Shown: positions 6,049-13,266, counted from the stretch's first letter. The stretch: 17,843 nucleotides of DNA from JAEUMD01 sp964559355 (GCA_964559355.1 CAZLHQ010000059.1:1-17843), one strand, 5' to 3'. Translations and numbers: made by a program. Notes: generated by a model not told the origin, from the sequence alone.

Positions 6049-6315
6049 TTAGTCAGCCATCGCGGCGACGCGCGCCGTCAGGCGCGAAACCTTGCGGCTG
6101 GCGGTACGCTTGGGCATCACGCCCTTTTGAGCCGTGCTCGCCAGCACCGGCTCCACAGCCTTCAGCGCAGCAGCAGCAGCCGTCTTGTCGCCCGAGGCAA
6201 TCGCCTCTTCGACCTTGCGCACCTCGCCGCGCATACGCGTGCGGCGCGATTTGTTGACTTCGGTGCGCTTGGTGATCTTGCGAACGGCCTTCTTGGCCGA
6301 CTTGGTATTCGCCAT
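6049..6315 (-). CDS. rpsT: 30S ribosomal protein S20
   Basis: An 88-residue, very basic protein beginning MANTKSAKKAVRK, the hallmark S20 N-terminus, followed by NKSRRTRMRGEVRKVE and a C-terminal Lys/Arg helix with KRTASRKVSRL. S20 is a primary 16S rRNA-binding protein of the small subunit body. Length equals the family norm (86-90). ATG 6315 is preceded by GGGAG with seven bases of spacing. Its proximity to dnaA fits alphaproteobacterial chromosomes, but here a rhodanese gene and the origin-like region separate the two. It is divergent from the carbamoyltransferase module, whose first start lies 273 bp away. Confidence 0.97.
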   Translation of the reverse strand: MANTKSAKKAVRKITKRTEVNKSRRTRMRGEVRKVEEAIASGDKTAAAAALKAVEPVLASTAQKGVMPKRTASRKVSRLTARVAAMAD

Positions 6316-6538
6316 CGATGGCTCCCTTGGGTGGTATGCGTGAGTGGTATGAACCTTGCCTCCTTGCCAGGAATATCAGCGGGTTCAACCGTCGCGATAC
6401 ACCGAGCGCGGGCACAAATGCCATTGCCGCCCGGGGCCAGGGCCTCGGGCGTCGAGCTGGCAGAGCTATACTTGCGGGGCCCGATGCGGTCAACGCAGAT
6501 CGCAAGCCCGGCGCAAACGACGCATCGGCCGGCCCAGG

Positions 6539-6567
6539 TTGCGACCGCAGGCTGGTTTGGAAATATA
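6539..6567 (+). promoter_or_regulatory. Possible sigma-70-type promoter of the carbamoyltransferase module
   Basis: TTGCGA (6539-6544), 17 bases, then AATATA (6562-6567) resembles -35/-10 elements and faces the SxtJ-like gene starting at 6589. The predicted transcript start would fall very close to the Shine-Dalgarno (AAGGA 6574-6578), giving a near-leaderless message. The call is therefore tentative. Confidence 0.25.
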
Positions 6568-6588
6568 CGGGCGAAGGACGCTAGTCAG

Positions 6589-7008
6589 ATGAGCAAAGGT
6601 CAATTCCACGAAGGGTTTGCAGAGGCGCCGCCGGCAATGCCATCGGAGCGCTCGACAGGACTCGTTTTCGCCGGTGTCAGCGTCATTCTGGCCATTCTGG
6701 CGCGTAACCATGCCGTAATCGCGTCGATGGCAGCCTCGGCGGCCCTGGCATTCGCCGCCACCGCCTTGTGGGCGCCCCGGCTGCTTGGGCCTCTCAATCG
6801 GGCCTGGTTCCGGTTCGCCTTGCTGCTGAACCGTTTCGTGAGCCCGGTGGTGATGCTGGTGCTCTATGCCGTCGTGATCGTGCCGGCCGGCTTGCTGATG
6901 CAGCTGATGCGCGACCCGCTCGGCAAGAATGCGCGCGGCACACACGCGAGCTACTGGATCGAGCGATCCAGCGGGGTCTCGCGCACGAGCATGCGCGACC
7001 AATTTTGA
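6589..7008 (+). CDS. SxtJ-family membrane protein
   Basis: A 139-residue membrane protein matching the SxtJ family, named from the saxitoxin cluster and found beside NodU-type carbamoyltransferases in many bacteria. After a 20-residue polar N-terminus come hydrophobic segments at about 23-38, 42-60 and 84-105. Between them lies the conserved-looking LNRAWFRFALLLNRFVSP (69-86). The protein ends in SYWIERSS (121-128) and SMRDQF, like the family's SYWIPR and MKNQF ends. Biochemical role unknown. Constant pairing with a carbamoyltransferase suggests it anchors or channels the reaction at the membrane. ATG 6589 has AAGGA ten bases upstream; the frame is open further upstream without family similarity. 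The DUF5989-like gene follows after an unexpected 249-bp gap. Confidence 0.85.
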   Translation: MSKGQFHEGFAEAPPAMPSERSTGLVFAGVSVILAILARNHAVIASMAASAALAFAATALWAPRLLGPLNRAWFRFALLLNRFVSPVVMLVLYAVVIVPAGLLMQLMRDPLGKNARGTHASYWIERSSGVSRTSMRDQF

Positions 7009-7257
7009 GACAATCCATCGACTGGTGTGCCGATCGGCATGCACACGAGCGTTCCGTATCGGCACGCCGGACGGCGCACGCCCGCACGGGCCAGCACCTC
7101 AGACGCCGCGACCAGCGCAAGTAGTACCGAAGCCGGCCGATGCAGTCCTGGCATCACGATTGCTTCTTAGAACCTCAAAGATCCCACTGGAGATTCCAAG
7201 TGCGTTGCGCCGCTACCGGTTGCATCGCCCCCACAATCGATCGCGCAAGGAGCGGCC
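7009..7257. other. Gap inside the carbamoyltransferase module, with a 12-bp palindrome
   Basis: No recognisable gene. It contains the perfect palindrome TGCCGATCGGCA (7028-7039), 20 bp after the SxtJ-like stop and nested within GTGTGC/GCACAC arms (7025-7030 and 7041-7046). This could be an operator or an mRNA hairpin separating the first gene from the next two. I found no remnant of a coding sequence. Confidence 0.35.
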
Positions 7258-7410
7258 ATGCTGTCGTTGATGAAAGACCTCGGGAGATACATGAGCCACC
7301 GCAAGAAGTGGTGGCTGTTGCCGATCATCGTCGTCCTGGTCGCGGTCGGCGGTCTCCTGGTGCTGGCCAAGGGCTCTGCACTCGCGCCCTTCATCTACAC
7401 GGTATTCTGA
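7258..7410 (+). CDS. DUF5989/SxtK-like small membrane protein
   Basis: A 50-residue protein beginning MLSLMKDLGRYM. The basic stretch SHRKKWWLLP (13-22) is followed by one hydrophobic helix (about 19-37) and the ending SALAPFIYTVF. This matches the DUF5989 pattern (short amphipathic start, K/R-K-W-W-L-L-P, one transmembrane helix, APFIYT end). These proteins occur beside SxtJ and NodU-type carbamoyltransferases, and SxtK in saxitoxin clusters is of this kind. AAGGAG at 7247-7252 lies five bases before ATG, a strong ribosome-binding site that supports a real gene despite its size. The carbamoyltransferase starts 16 bp downstream, so the two are almost certainly cotranscribed. It may be a membrane tether or activator; no activity is known to me. 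Confidence 0.88.
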   Translation: MLSLMKDLGRYMSHRKKWWLLPIIVVLVAVGGLLVLAKGSALAPFIYTVF

Positions 7411-7426
7411 GAAAGCGGCGGTAGCT

Positions 7427-9271
7427 ATGCGCATCCTTGGCATCTCGGCCTTCTATCACGACAGCGCGGCAGCACTGCTGGTCGACGGACGCCCGCTCGC
7501 GGCAGCGCAAGAGGAACGCTTCACCCGCGTCAAGCACGATGCGCGCTTTCCACGCAATGCCATCGGCTACTGCCTTGCTGAAGGCGGCATCACGCTCGAC
7601 GAGGTCGACCACATCGCCTTCTTCGAAAAGCCGCTGCTGAAGTTCGAGCGCCTGCTGGAGACCTATCTGGCGACCGCACCACGCGGCTTTTCCTCGTTCC
7701 GCATGGCGATGCCGTTGTGGCTGAAGGAGAAGCTGTTCCAGAAGCCGGGCCTGGTCGCCGAGCTGCGTGCGTTCTCGCCCTCGGGCAAAGGCATCGAAGA
7801 AAAGCTGCTGTTTGCCGAACATCACGAAAGCCACGCCGCCTCCGCCTATTATGCTTCGCCGTTCGACGAAGCGATCGTTCTCACCATGGACGGCGTTGGC
7901 GAGTGGGCCACGACGTCCGTCGCCATCGGCCGTGGCACGTCGCTCGAAACGGTGCGCGAGATTCATTGGCCGCACTCGCTCGGCCTGCTCTATTCGGCCT
8001 TCACCTACTACACCGGGTTCCGCGTCAACTCGGGTGAATACAAGGTCATGGGCTTGGCGCCCTATGGCGAGCCGCGCTTTGCCAAGCTTATTCGCGACCA
8101 TGTGATCGACGTTCGGCCCGATGGCTCGTTCTGGCTCGACCAGAGCTATTTCAACTACGCCAACGGCCTGACCATGACCTCGCGCAAGTTCGACCAGTTG
8201 TTCGGCGGCAAGCCGCGCGACCCCGATGCGCCGCTGACGCAGCGCGACATGGATCTGGCTGCATCCGTGCAGCTCGTCACCGAGGAAATCGTCCTCAAGA
8301 TCGCCCGCGATCTGCGCCGCAGCTTTGGCATCAAAAATTTGTGCCTAGCCGGCGGCGTCGCCCTCAACTGCGTCGCCAATGGGCGGCTGCTGCGCGACAA
8401 CACCTTCGACAGCATCTTCGTGCAGCCGGCCGCGGGAGACGCTGGCGGCGCACTTGGAGCAGCGTTTGCCGCGCATGCGCGCCATGCCGGAGCCACACGC
8501 GCCGAGCTGCGCCCGGGCGAGGCCGACCATCTCTCCGGCTCGTATCTTGGCCCGGCCTTCGGCGAGAATGAGATTGCCGAACGCCTCACCGCGGCGGGCG
8601 CACACTTTGAACGCCTCGACGGCCCAATGCTGCTTGATCGCACTGTCGAGCGCCTCGACCGTGGCGATGCCGTTGGTTGGTTCCAGGGACGCATGGAGTT
8701 CGGTCCGCGCGCGCTCGGCAACCGCTCGATCCTCGGCGATCCGCGCAAGACCGACATGCAGCGAAACTTGAACTTGAAGATCAAATTCCGCGAGAGTTTC
8801 CGTCCCTTCGCGCCCTCGGTGCTGGCAGAGGACGTGGCCGATTATTTCGAAATCGACGACGCCAGCCCCTACATGCTGATGGTGGCCGACTTGAAGCGCA
8901 ATCGCCGCGTCCACCTGACGGATGCCGAGAAGGCCCTGTTCGGCATCGACAAGCTCAACGTGCCGCGTTCCGACATCCCGGCCGTCACGCACGTCGACTA
9001 CTCGGCGCGCATCCAGACCGTGCACGCCGAGACCAACCCGCGCTATCACGAGCTGATCTCGCGCTTCAAGGCGCGCACGGGGTGCGGTGTGCTGGTCAAC
9101 ACCAGCTTCAACGTGCGCGGCGAGCCGATCGTGTGCACGCCCGAGGACGCATTCCGCTGCTTCATGGGCACCGGCATGGAGACTCTGGCAATCGGCAATT
9201 GCCTTCTTGAAAAAACATCACAAAACAAGAAGTTAGCGCACGACTACAGCGCCATGTTCGCGCCCGACTGA
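7427..9271 (+). CDS. NodU/CmcH/TobZ-family O-carbamoyltransferase
   Basis: A 614-residue two-domain enzyme. Relatives activate carbamoyl phosphate with ATP and transfer the carbamoyl group to hydroxyls of Nod factors, antibiotics or saxitoxin. The Kae1-like N-terminal domain begins MRILGISAFYHDSAAAL and has the metal-binding HHESH (132-136), TMDGVGEW (153-160), NSGEYKVMGLAPYG (201-214), LAGGVALNC (307-315) and QPAAGDAGGALG (333-344). The C-terminal YrdC-like domain has EFGPRALGNRSILGDPR (424-440), ESFRPFAPS (456-464) and NTSFNVRGEPIVCTPEDA (558-575). Length and motif order are complete, so it should be active. It is the third gene of the SxtJ/DUF5989/carbamoyltransferase module. The acceptor is unknown; no nodulation, toxin or sugar-biosynthesis gene is nearby. 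A cell-envelope or secreted glycan/lipid acceptor is an inference from the membrane partners. Confidence 0.95.
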   Translation: MRILGISAFYHDSAAALLVDGRPLAAAQEERFTRVKHDARFPRNAIGYCLAEGGITLDEVDHIAFFEKPLLKFERLLETYLATAPRGFSSFRMAMPLWLKEKLFQKPGLVAELRAFSPSGKGIEEKLLFAEHHESHAASAYYASPFDEAIVLTMDGVGEWATTSVAIGRGTSLETVREIHWPHSLGLLYSAFTYYTGFRVNSGEYKVMGLAPYGEPRFAKLIRDHVIDVRPDGSFWLDQSYFNYANGLTMTSRKFDQLFGGKPRDPDAPLTQRDMDLAASVQLVTEEIVLKIARDLRRSFGIKNLCLAGGVALNCVANGRLLRDNTFDSIFVQPAAGDAGGALGAAFAAHARHAGATRAELRPGEADHLSGSYLGPAFGENEIAERLTAAGAHFERLDGPMLLDRTVERLDRGDAVGWFQGRMEFGPRALGNRSILGDPRKTDMQRNLNLKIKFRESFRPFAPSVLAEDVADYFEIDDASPYMLMVADLKRNRRVHLTDAEKALFGIDKLNVPRSDIPAVTHVDYSARIQTVHAETNPRYHELISRFKARTGCGVLVNTSFNVRGEPIVCTPEDAFRCFMGTGMETLAIGNCLLEKTSQNKKLAHDYSAMFAPD

Positions 9272-9476
9272 GCGCCCGCCAAGTATTTCACACAACTTCT
9301 AGCAGCGTTGTGAAGGCGCGCTGCGCGCGCTAGTGTTGATAATGTGAGGCGAGAACTTTCCTGCTCCTCAGTTAACCATGAATCGTTTTAAGTAGACCCA
9401 CTCGCCCCAAATATTTACAGGGCGGAAACAGCTCCTAACGCAATTTATGGACTGATTTGAACTTCGGAGGGTCGAG
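9272..9476. other. Intergenic region after the carbamoyltransferase
   Basis: No gene is visible in these 205 bp. CACAAC (9291-9296) and GTTGTG (9307-9312) form a short stem, and a GC alternation follows at about 9317-9330. Neither has a T-tract. A promoter for the next gene is expected here, but none is clear. Confidence 0.35.
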
Positions 9477-10070
9477 ATGCCATCGATGGTGTTGTGGGGA
9501 TTTGCTTTCACGATCAGTCTTGTCGTCATGCTGCTGACCGCGGGAGCGCGAATGCCGATGGTGCATTTGGCCATGGCCGCACTCATCACGCTCGGCATCG
9601 CATTTGTCGCCATTCTCGAAAACAAGAGCATGCGCGACAGTGGTACGTCCAAGCCGCTGGTTGCCGCTGCGACCGCACGTAACATGGGCTTCATCTACAT
9701 CTGGGGCGCCGTCGTCATCGCCATCACTTACCTGTCGCTGCTGTCATGGCACGAATGGTGGCACTGGTTCATCGGCTTTGCTCTGGTCGGCACGATGTGC
9801 ATCTTCTACTCCAACACGCTGACGCGAGATGCGGAGGCTGGCCGCCAGGACAACACGATGTTGAGCATCGGAAACAAGCTGACCTGGGTGCAGCTCATCG
9901 GCATGCTCATCGCCATTGTCGGCATGCTGGTCGACGGCAAGCTGACGCGCTTCGTCAATCCCAAGCTGATGGACTGGGCGGCGCAGAACACGTTCTTCGC
10001 AGGCGCGGTTGGCCTCGCCATTGTTTCGGCCTACGCACTGTGGGCCGGCAAGAACGACAAGTCTGCTTAA
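9477..10070 (+). CDS. Six-helix integral membrane protein, unknown family (paralogue A)
   Basis: A 197-residue hydrophobic protein I cannot assign to a family. Likely membrane helices are at about 4-22, 28-47, 70-90, 97-112, 136-152 and 170-190. A polar loop at 48-69 contains ENKSMRDSG. Conserved-looking features are ARNMGFIYIWG (67-77), WHEWWHWF (91-98) and DWAAQNTFFAGAVG (166-179). GGAGGG five bases before ATG 9477 sets the start. A strong terminator 22 bp after the stop makes it a separate transcription unit from the following gene, with which it shares matching motifs in matching order (see 10152-10763). It lies directly after the carbamoyltransferase, so a shared role is possible but unproven. 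No catalytic motif is evident. Confidence 0.8.
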   Translation: MPSMVLWGFAFTISLVVMLLTAGARMPMVHLAMAALITLGIAFVAILENKSMRDSGTSKPLVAAATARNMGFIYIWGAVVIAITYLSLLSWHEWWHWFIGFALVGTMCIFYSNTLTRDAEAGRQDNTMLSIGNKLTWVQLIGMLIAIVGMLVDGKLTRFVNPKLMDWAAQNTFFAGAVGLAIVSAYALWAGKNDKSA

Positions 10071-10091
10071 GTTGCCGCAGAATGCTATAGA

Positions 10092-10133
10092 ACGCGCATT
10101 GGGCATGCTATCGGCCCAATGCGCGTTTTATTT
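10092..10133 (+). terminator. Strong rho-independent terminator
   Basis: A perfect 13-bp stem, ACGCGCATTGGGC (10092-10104) with GCCCAATGCGCGT (10114-10126), a nine-base loop and the tail TTTTATTT. It ends the transcript of the membrane protein gene stopping at 10070. The right arm contains an in-frame ATG (10119) of the next reading frame, which argues against that codon being a start. Confidence 0.92.
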
Positions 10134-10151
10134 CATGAAAGGTGCCTTGCC

Positions 10152-10763
10152 TTGTCGTTGCAGCCGCTAATCCCGATGCTGGCCACGGTCCTGGCCGCAA
10201 GCGTTGCAGCCATGACGTGGGCGGCGCGCGCCGGTCAAACCGTCATCTCCTTTGCAGCCGCCGCCATCTTTGCAATTGCCGTCGTATATGCGGCACGCGC
10301 CATCAACCTGCGCTTTTTCGAAGACGCCCCGTCGGTCACCGCAGACACGGCGATGCACGCAGCGCGGCGCAATGCCCGGCTGATGGCTCTCGTCTATGCC
10401 TGGGGCGGATTGGCGATGCTGGCTGTTTACACCGTATCAGGCCTGCGCTGGCAGCACGGCTGGCAATACGGAACCGGCATGGCGCTGATCGCGGCCGGGC
10501 TGCTGCTCTACGTACACCGCCTTGGCGCCGCGCACACCCGGCTGCGCGCACCCAAGTCGCTCAACGTCACCGCGATGCTGGCACTGCTCCAGGCCATTGC
10601 CGCATCGATCGCGCTGGTCATCATGGCCGCCAGCGGCAAGCTGCAGACTGCCAGATCGGACTGGGCCGCCAACCACATCTTCGTGGCCGGCGGCCTCGCC
10701 ATCGTCGCAATCTCGCTCATCGCATATGTCACGCACAAACGCCTGCGCAACATGGGCGGCTGA
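10152..10763 (+). CDS. Integral membrane protein, unknown family (paralogue B)
   Basis: A 203-residue membrane protein, probably six helices, related to the gene ending at 10070. Equivalent segments are ARLMALVYAWG versus ARNMGFIYIWG, a following W-rich turn (LRWQHGWQYG versus LSWHEWWHWFIG), and SGKL then DWAANHIFVAGG versus DGKL then DWAAQNTFFAGA. The order and spacing agree, so this is an ancient tandem duplication. The frame opens at ATG 10119, but that codon lies within the preceding terminator stem. TTG 10152, nine bases after AAAGG, is my preferred start. The next ATG (10176) would shorten the first helix. The stop is six bases from the convergent enoyl-CoA hydratase stop, leaving no room for a private terminator. 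Function unknown. Confidence 0.75.
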   Translation: MSLQPLIPMLATVLAASVAAMTWAARAGQTVISFAAAAIFAIAVVYAARAINLRFFEDAPSVTADTAMHAARRNARLMALVYAWGGLAMLAVYTVSGLRWQHGWQYGTGMALIAAGLLLYVHRLGAAHTRLRAPKSLNVTAMLALLQAIAASIALVIMAASGKLQTARSDWAANHIFVAGGLAIVAISLIAYVTHKRLRNMGG

Positions 10764-10769
10764 CGCGTT

Positions 10770-11543
10770 TCAGCGATGCTTGAAGGCCGGCTTGCGCTTT
10801 TCCACGAACGCCGTCATGCCTTCCTTCTGATCCTCGGTCGCGAACATGGCGTGGAACACGCGGCGCTCGAAACGCATGCCCTCGGTGAGCGTCGACTCGT
10901 AGGCGCGATTGACCGTCTCCTTGGTCATCATCACCGCCGGCAGCGACATCGCCGCGATCTTGCCCGCCGCCTTCATCGCTTCCGCCATCAGGTCGGCGGC
11001 AGGAACGACGCGCGACACGAGCCCTGCGCGCTCAGCCTCCGCCGCATCCATCATGCGGCCGGTCAAGCACATTTCCATTGCCTTCGACTTGCCGACGAAG
11101 CGGGTCAAGCGCTGCGTGCCGCCCGCGCCCGGCATGATGCCGAGTGTGATCTCGGGCTGGCCGAACTTGGCGGTGTCGGCGGCGATGATGAAATCGCACA
11201 TCATCGCGAGCTCGCAGCCGCCACCCAGCGCAAAGCCCGCAACCGCGGCGATGATCGGCTTCCTGCAGCGCGTGATGCGCTCCCAGCTCGAGATGAAATC
11301 TTCGCCATAGACCTCAGCATAGCTTTTGGAGGCCATTTCCTTGATGTCGGCGCCAGCCGCGAACGCCTTTTCCGAGCCGGTGATGACGATGGCGCCGATC
11401 GCCGCATCCGCCTCGAAGGCGTCAAGCGCCTGATTGAGCTCGGCCACCAGGGCATTGTTGAGAGCATTGAGCGCGTTGGGACGATTGAGCGTGATAACCC
11501 CAACGCGATCCTTGGTCTCGACAATGATATTCGCAAAGGCCAT
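10770..11543 (-). CDS. Enoyl-CoA hydratase (short-chain crotonase)
   Basis: A 257-residue crotonase, close to classical short-chain enoyl-CoA hydratase, which hydrates 2-enoyl-CoA in beta-oxidation. Signatures: TLNRPNALNALN (18-29), oxyanion segment AFAAGADIKEM (60-70), GGGCELAM (107-114) and QPEITLGIMPGAGGTQRL (129-146). Both catalytic glutamates, Glu111 and Glu131, are present. The C-terminus EGMTAFVEKRKPAFKHR is typical of the family. The frame stays open to 12263, but ATG 11543 with GGAG eight bases upstream gives the canonical N-terminus, so the longer form is rejected. I expect a hydratase of this type near rpsT and mutM in related chromosomes. Here rpsT is separated from it by the accessory block. 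Confidence 0.95.
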   Translation of the reverse strand: MAFANIIVETKDRVGVITLNRPNALNALNNALVAELNQALDAFEADAAIGAIVITGSEKAFAAGADIKEMASKSYAEVYGEDFISSWERITRCRKPIIAAVAGFALGGGCELAMMCDFIIAADTAKFGQPEITLGIMPGAGGTQRLTRFVGKSKAMEMCLTGRMMDAAEAERAGLVSRVVPAADLMAEAMKAAGKIAAMSLPAVMMTKETVNRAYESTLTEGMRFERRVFHAMFATEDQKEGMTAFVEKRKPAFKHR

Positions 11544-11636
11544 GCTGTTTCTCCAGTCTCTATTCGCTCGTGGGCCCTGAAAGCACGCGTGGGCGGACTG
11601 AGCCGATCCCGTTTGTCGCAATTCCCGGAGCCGCCG

Positions 11637-11906
11637 ATGTTTCGCCGTTTGTTCTATTTCGTGTTGCTTGCCGTGTTCCTTGCTCTTGGCGCGCTCAGTG
11701 CGACCCTGCTCCAACAGCACTACCAGACCTGGCTTGCCTGCGCCGACGCCTGGGGCCTGTGCTTTGCCGAAGGATCCGGACCCATCGCCCGCGCCCAGCC
11801 GATGGGCCTGCCGCTCGCCTACCTCGCCATCACGTTCGTCCTCGGTCTGCTCGCGTTGCGCGCGCTGTGGGGTGTGCTGAGGCCCCGACGGGTGCGTTAC
11901 GCCTGA
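11637..11906 (+). CDS. Small two-helix membrane protein, hypothetical
   Basis: An 89-residue protein with an N-terminal basic-hydrophobic helix (MFRRLFYFVLLAVFLALG, about 4-24) and a second helix (about 58-80) ending in RPRRVRYA. Between them is a 30-residue loop with two cysteines (C35 and C42) in the segment WLACADAWGLCF. The charge pattern predicts both termini in the cytoplasm and the cysteine loop in the periplasm, where a disulfide could form. GGAG six bases before ATG 11637 supports translation. It is divergent from the enoyl-CoA hydratase (93 bp apart) and convergent with mutM (13 bp between stops). I do not recognise the family. Confidence 0.6.
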   Translation: MFRRLFYFVLLAVFLALGALSATLLQQHYQTWLACADAWGLCFAEGSGPIARAQPMGLPLAYLAITFVLGLLALRALWGVLRPRRVRYA

Positions 11907-11919
11907 GACCCGACAGGCC

Positions 11920-12804
11920 TCAACGCTGGCAGGCGCTGCAGTGAAAGGTCGAGCGCCCACCATGAATGCTGCGACGCACAATGCCCCGGCAACCCGGTCG
12001 CCTGCAAGCCTCCCCAGCCCGGCCATAGACCAAAAACTGATGCTGGAAGTAGCCGAGCGCGCCGTCCGTGGCCCGGTAGTCCCTGAGCGTGGAGCCACCC
12101 GCCGCAATAGCATCCTCCAGCACCTGCCGGATTGCCGGCACGAGGCGGTGCGCGCGCTCGGTCGGCCGGCCCTTGCTGTCGGCAAGGCAGGCGGCGCGGC
12201 GATTGGGTGACAGCCCGGCGCGAAACAAGGCTTCGGCCACGTAGATGTTGCCGAGCCCCGCAATGTTGCGCTGATCCATCAGAAACGCCTTGAGGTCCGC
12301 CTTGCGGCCGGCCGCCCGCGCCGCGAGATAGTCGGCGGAAAGCGCGTTGCCGAGCGGCTCGGGCCCCAGATCGCGGATCAAAGCATGGGCCTCGAACTCC
12401 GCTTGCCGAACCATCACCATGAAACCGAAGCGGCGCGGGTCGTTGTAGACGATACGGCTCGCCGCACGCCCCTTGCCATCCACCATATCGAAGACGACGT
12501 GATCGTGTTTGGGATCGGCGCCCGTCTCGTGGACGAATTCGCCTTGGCGCACGCCCTCGATGGTGAAACGTCCGGTCATGCCCAGATGCATGATGAGGCT
12601 TTCGCCGCCCTCGATACGCGCGACGAGGTATTTCGAGCGCCGCCCGAGGTGCTCGATGCGCCGGCCCTCGACACGCTCTGCGAAACTCTCAGGCAAGGCA
12701 AAGCGCAGATCGGGCCGGCGCGCCTCGACGCGGGCGAACACGCGCCCGACCATCGCCGGCTCGAGCCCGCGTCGCACCGTCTCGACCTCGGGAAGCTCAG
12801 GCAT
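11920..12804 (-). CDS. mutM: Formamidopyrimidine-DNA glycosylase
   Basis: A 294-residue base-excision repair enzyme that removes 8-oxoguanine and formamidopyrimidines and nicks the site by beta/delta elimination. It starts MPELPEVETVRRGLEP, placing catalytic Pro1 and Glu2 after Met removal, with the conserved lysine in RRSKYL (Lys58). The H2TH segment is QRNIAGLGNIYVAEALF (178-194). The zinc finger uses C267, C272, C289 and C292 with Cx4C in the first half, a form I associate with alphaproteobacterial proteins, where E. coli has Cx2C. All key residues are present. The GlcG-like gene ends 29 bp upstream on the same strand, so the two probably share a message. ATG 12804 gives the mandatory MPELPEVE terminus. 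Confidence 0.97.
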   Translation of the reverse strand: MPELPEVETVRRGLEPAMVGRVFARVEARRPDLRFALPESFAERVEGRRIEHLGRRSKYLVARIEGGESLIMHLGMTGRFTIEGVRQGEFVHETGADPKHDHVVFDMVDGKGRAASRIVYNDPRRFGFMVMVRQAEFEAHALIRDLGPEPLGNALSADYLAARAAGRKADLKAFLMDQRNIAGLGNIYVAEALFRAGLSPNRRAACLADSKGRPTERAHRLVPAIRQVLEDAIAAGGSTLRDYRATDGALGYFQHQFLVYGRAGEACRRPGCRGIVRRSIHGGRSTFHCSACQR

Positions 12805-12833
12805 CGATCAAACTCTTCATAGCGATGCAGCCC

Positions 12834-13253
12834 TCACGTCTCAGCCACGAGACCGGCCGCGGCGATGCCGGCGCAGCAGGCCGCCTCGTCGTTCTCCGAA
12901 GTATCGCCCGAGATGCCGATGGCGCCCAGCAGCGCGCCCGACGCATCGCGGATGACGACGCCGCCCGGCACCGGCACCAGCCGGCCGCCGACGACATGTG
13001 TGACAGCGGCGATGAAGTGCGGATGCTTGGCGGCCCGGTCGCTCAACGCGCGCGACGACATGCCGAGCGCCACTGCGCCATAGGCCTTGCCCAGCGCCAC
13101 ATCGGCGCGGTGCAGGCTGGTGCCATCCTCGTTGGCGAGGCAGCGCACCGCCCCGCGCGCATCCAGCACCGCAAATGCCATCGGCTTGAAGCCTGCCGCA
13201 CGAGCATGCCTGCGAGCACCCGCCAGAATGGCTTCGGCCTGATCCAGTTTCAT
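12834..13253 (-). CDS. GlcG/HbpS-family heme-binding-like protein
   Basis: A 139-residue single-domain protein of the GlcG/HbpS family. Characteristic segments are AFAVLDARGAVRCLANEDGTS (26-46), ALGKAYGAVALGMSSR (53-68), VPGGVVIRDASGALLGAIGISGDTSENDEAAC (95-126) and a C-terminal small-residue helix. Family members include extracellular heme-binding HbpS and GlcG of the glycolate locus; many are uncharacterised. No signal peptide is visible, so it is probably cytoplasmic, unlike secreted HbpS. GAGAGG eight bases before ATG 13253 supports the start. It precedes mutM in the same direction and is divergent from ubiE. A perfect tandem 13-bp repeat lies 13 bases upstream of its start. The heme-binding assignment is by family only. 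Confidence 0.88.
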   Translation of the reverse strand: MKLDQAEAILAGARRHARAAGFKPMAFAVLDARGAVRCLANEDGTSLHRADVALGKAYGAVALGMSSRALSDRAAKHPHFIAAVTHVVGGRLVPVPGGVVIRDASGALLGAIGISGDTSENDEAACCAGIAAAGLVAET

Positions 13254-13266
13254 ATGTCCAACCTCT

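Noticed and set aside
7391..8101. 236-codon minus-strand frame opposite the carbamoyltransferase
   Set aside because: The plus strand encodes conserved enzyme motifs throughout; this is a mirror frame.
6589..9271. Saxitoxin or Nod-factor biosynthesis
   Set aside because: Only the carbamoylation trio is present. No polyketide, amidinotransferase, nodABC or other pathway genes lie in the window, and NodU-family enzymes have many substrates.
9372..9379. TTAACCAT, a CtrA half-site, upstream of the first membrane paralogue
   Set aside because: A single 8-mer half-site is expected by chance at roughly this frequency, and no partner half lies at the right spacing.
11544..12263. N-terminal extension of the enoyl-CoA hydratase frame
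   Set aside because: The extra 240 residues resemble no crotonase, overlap mutM in the same direction, and ATG 11543 has its own Shine-Dalgarno.
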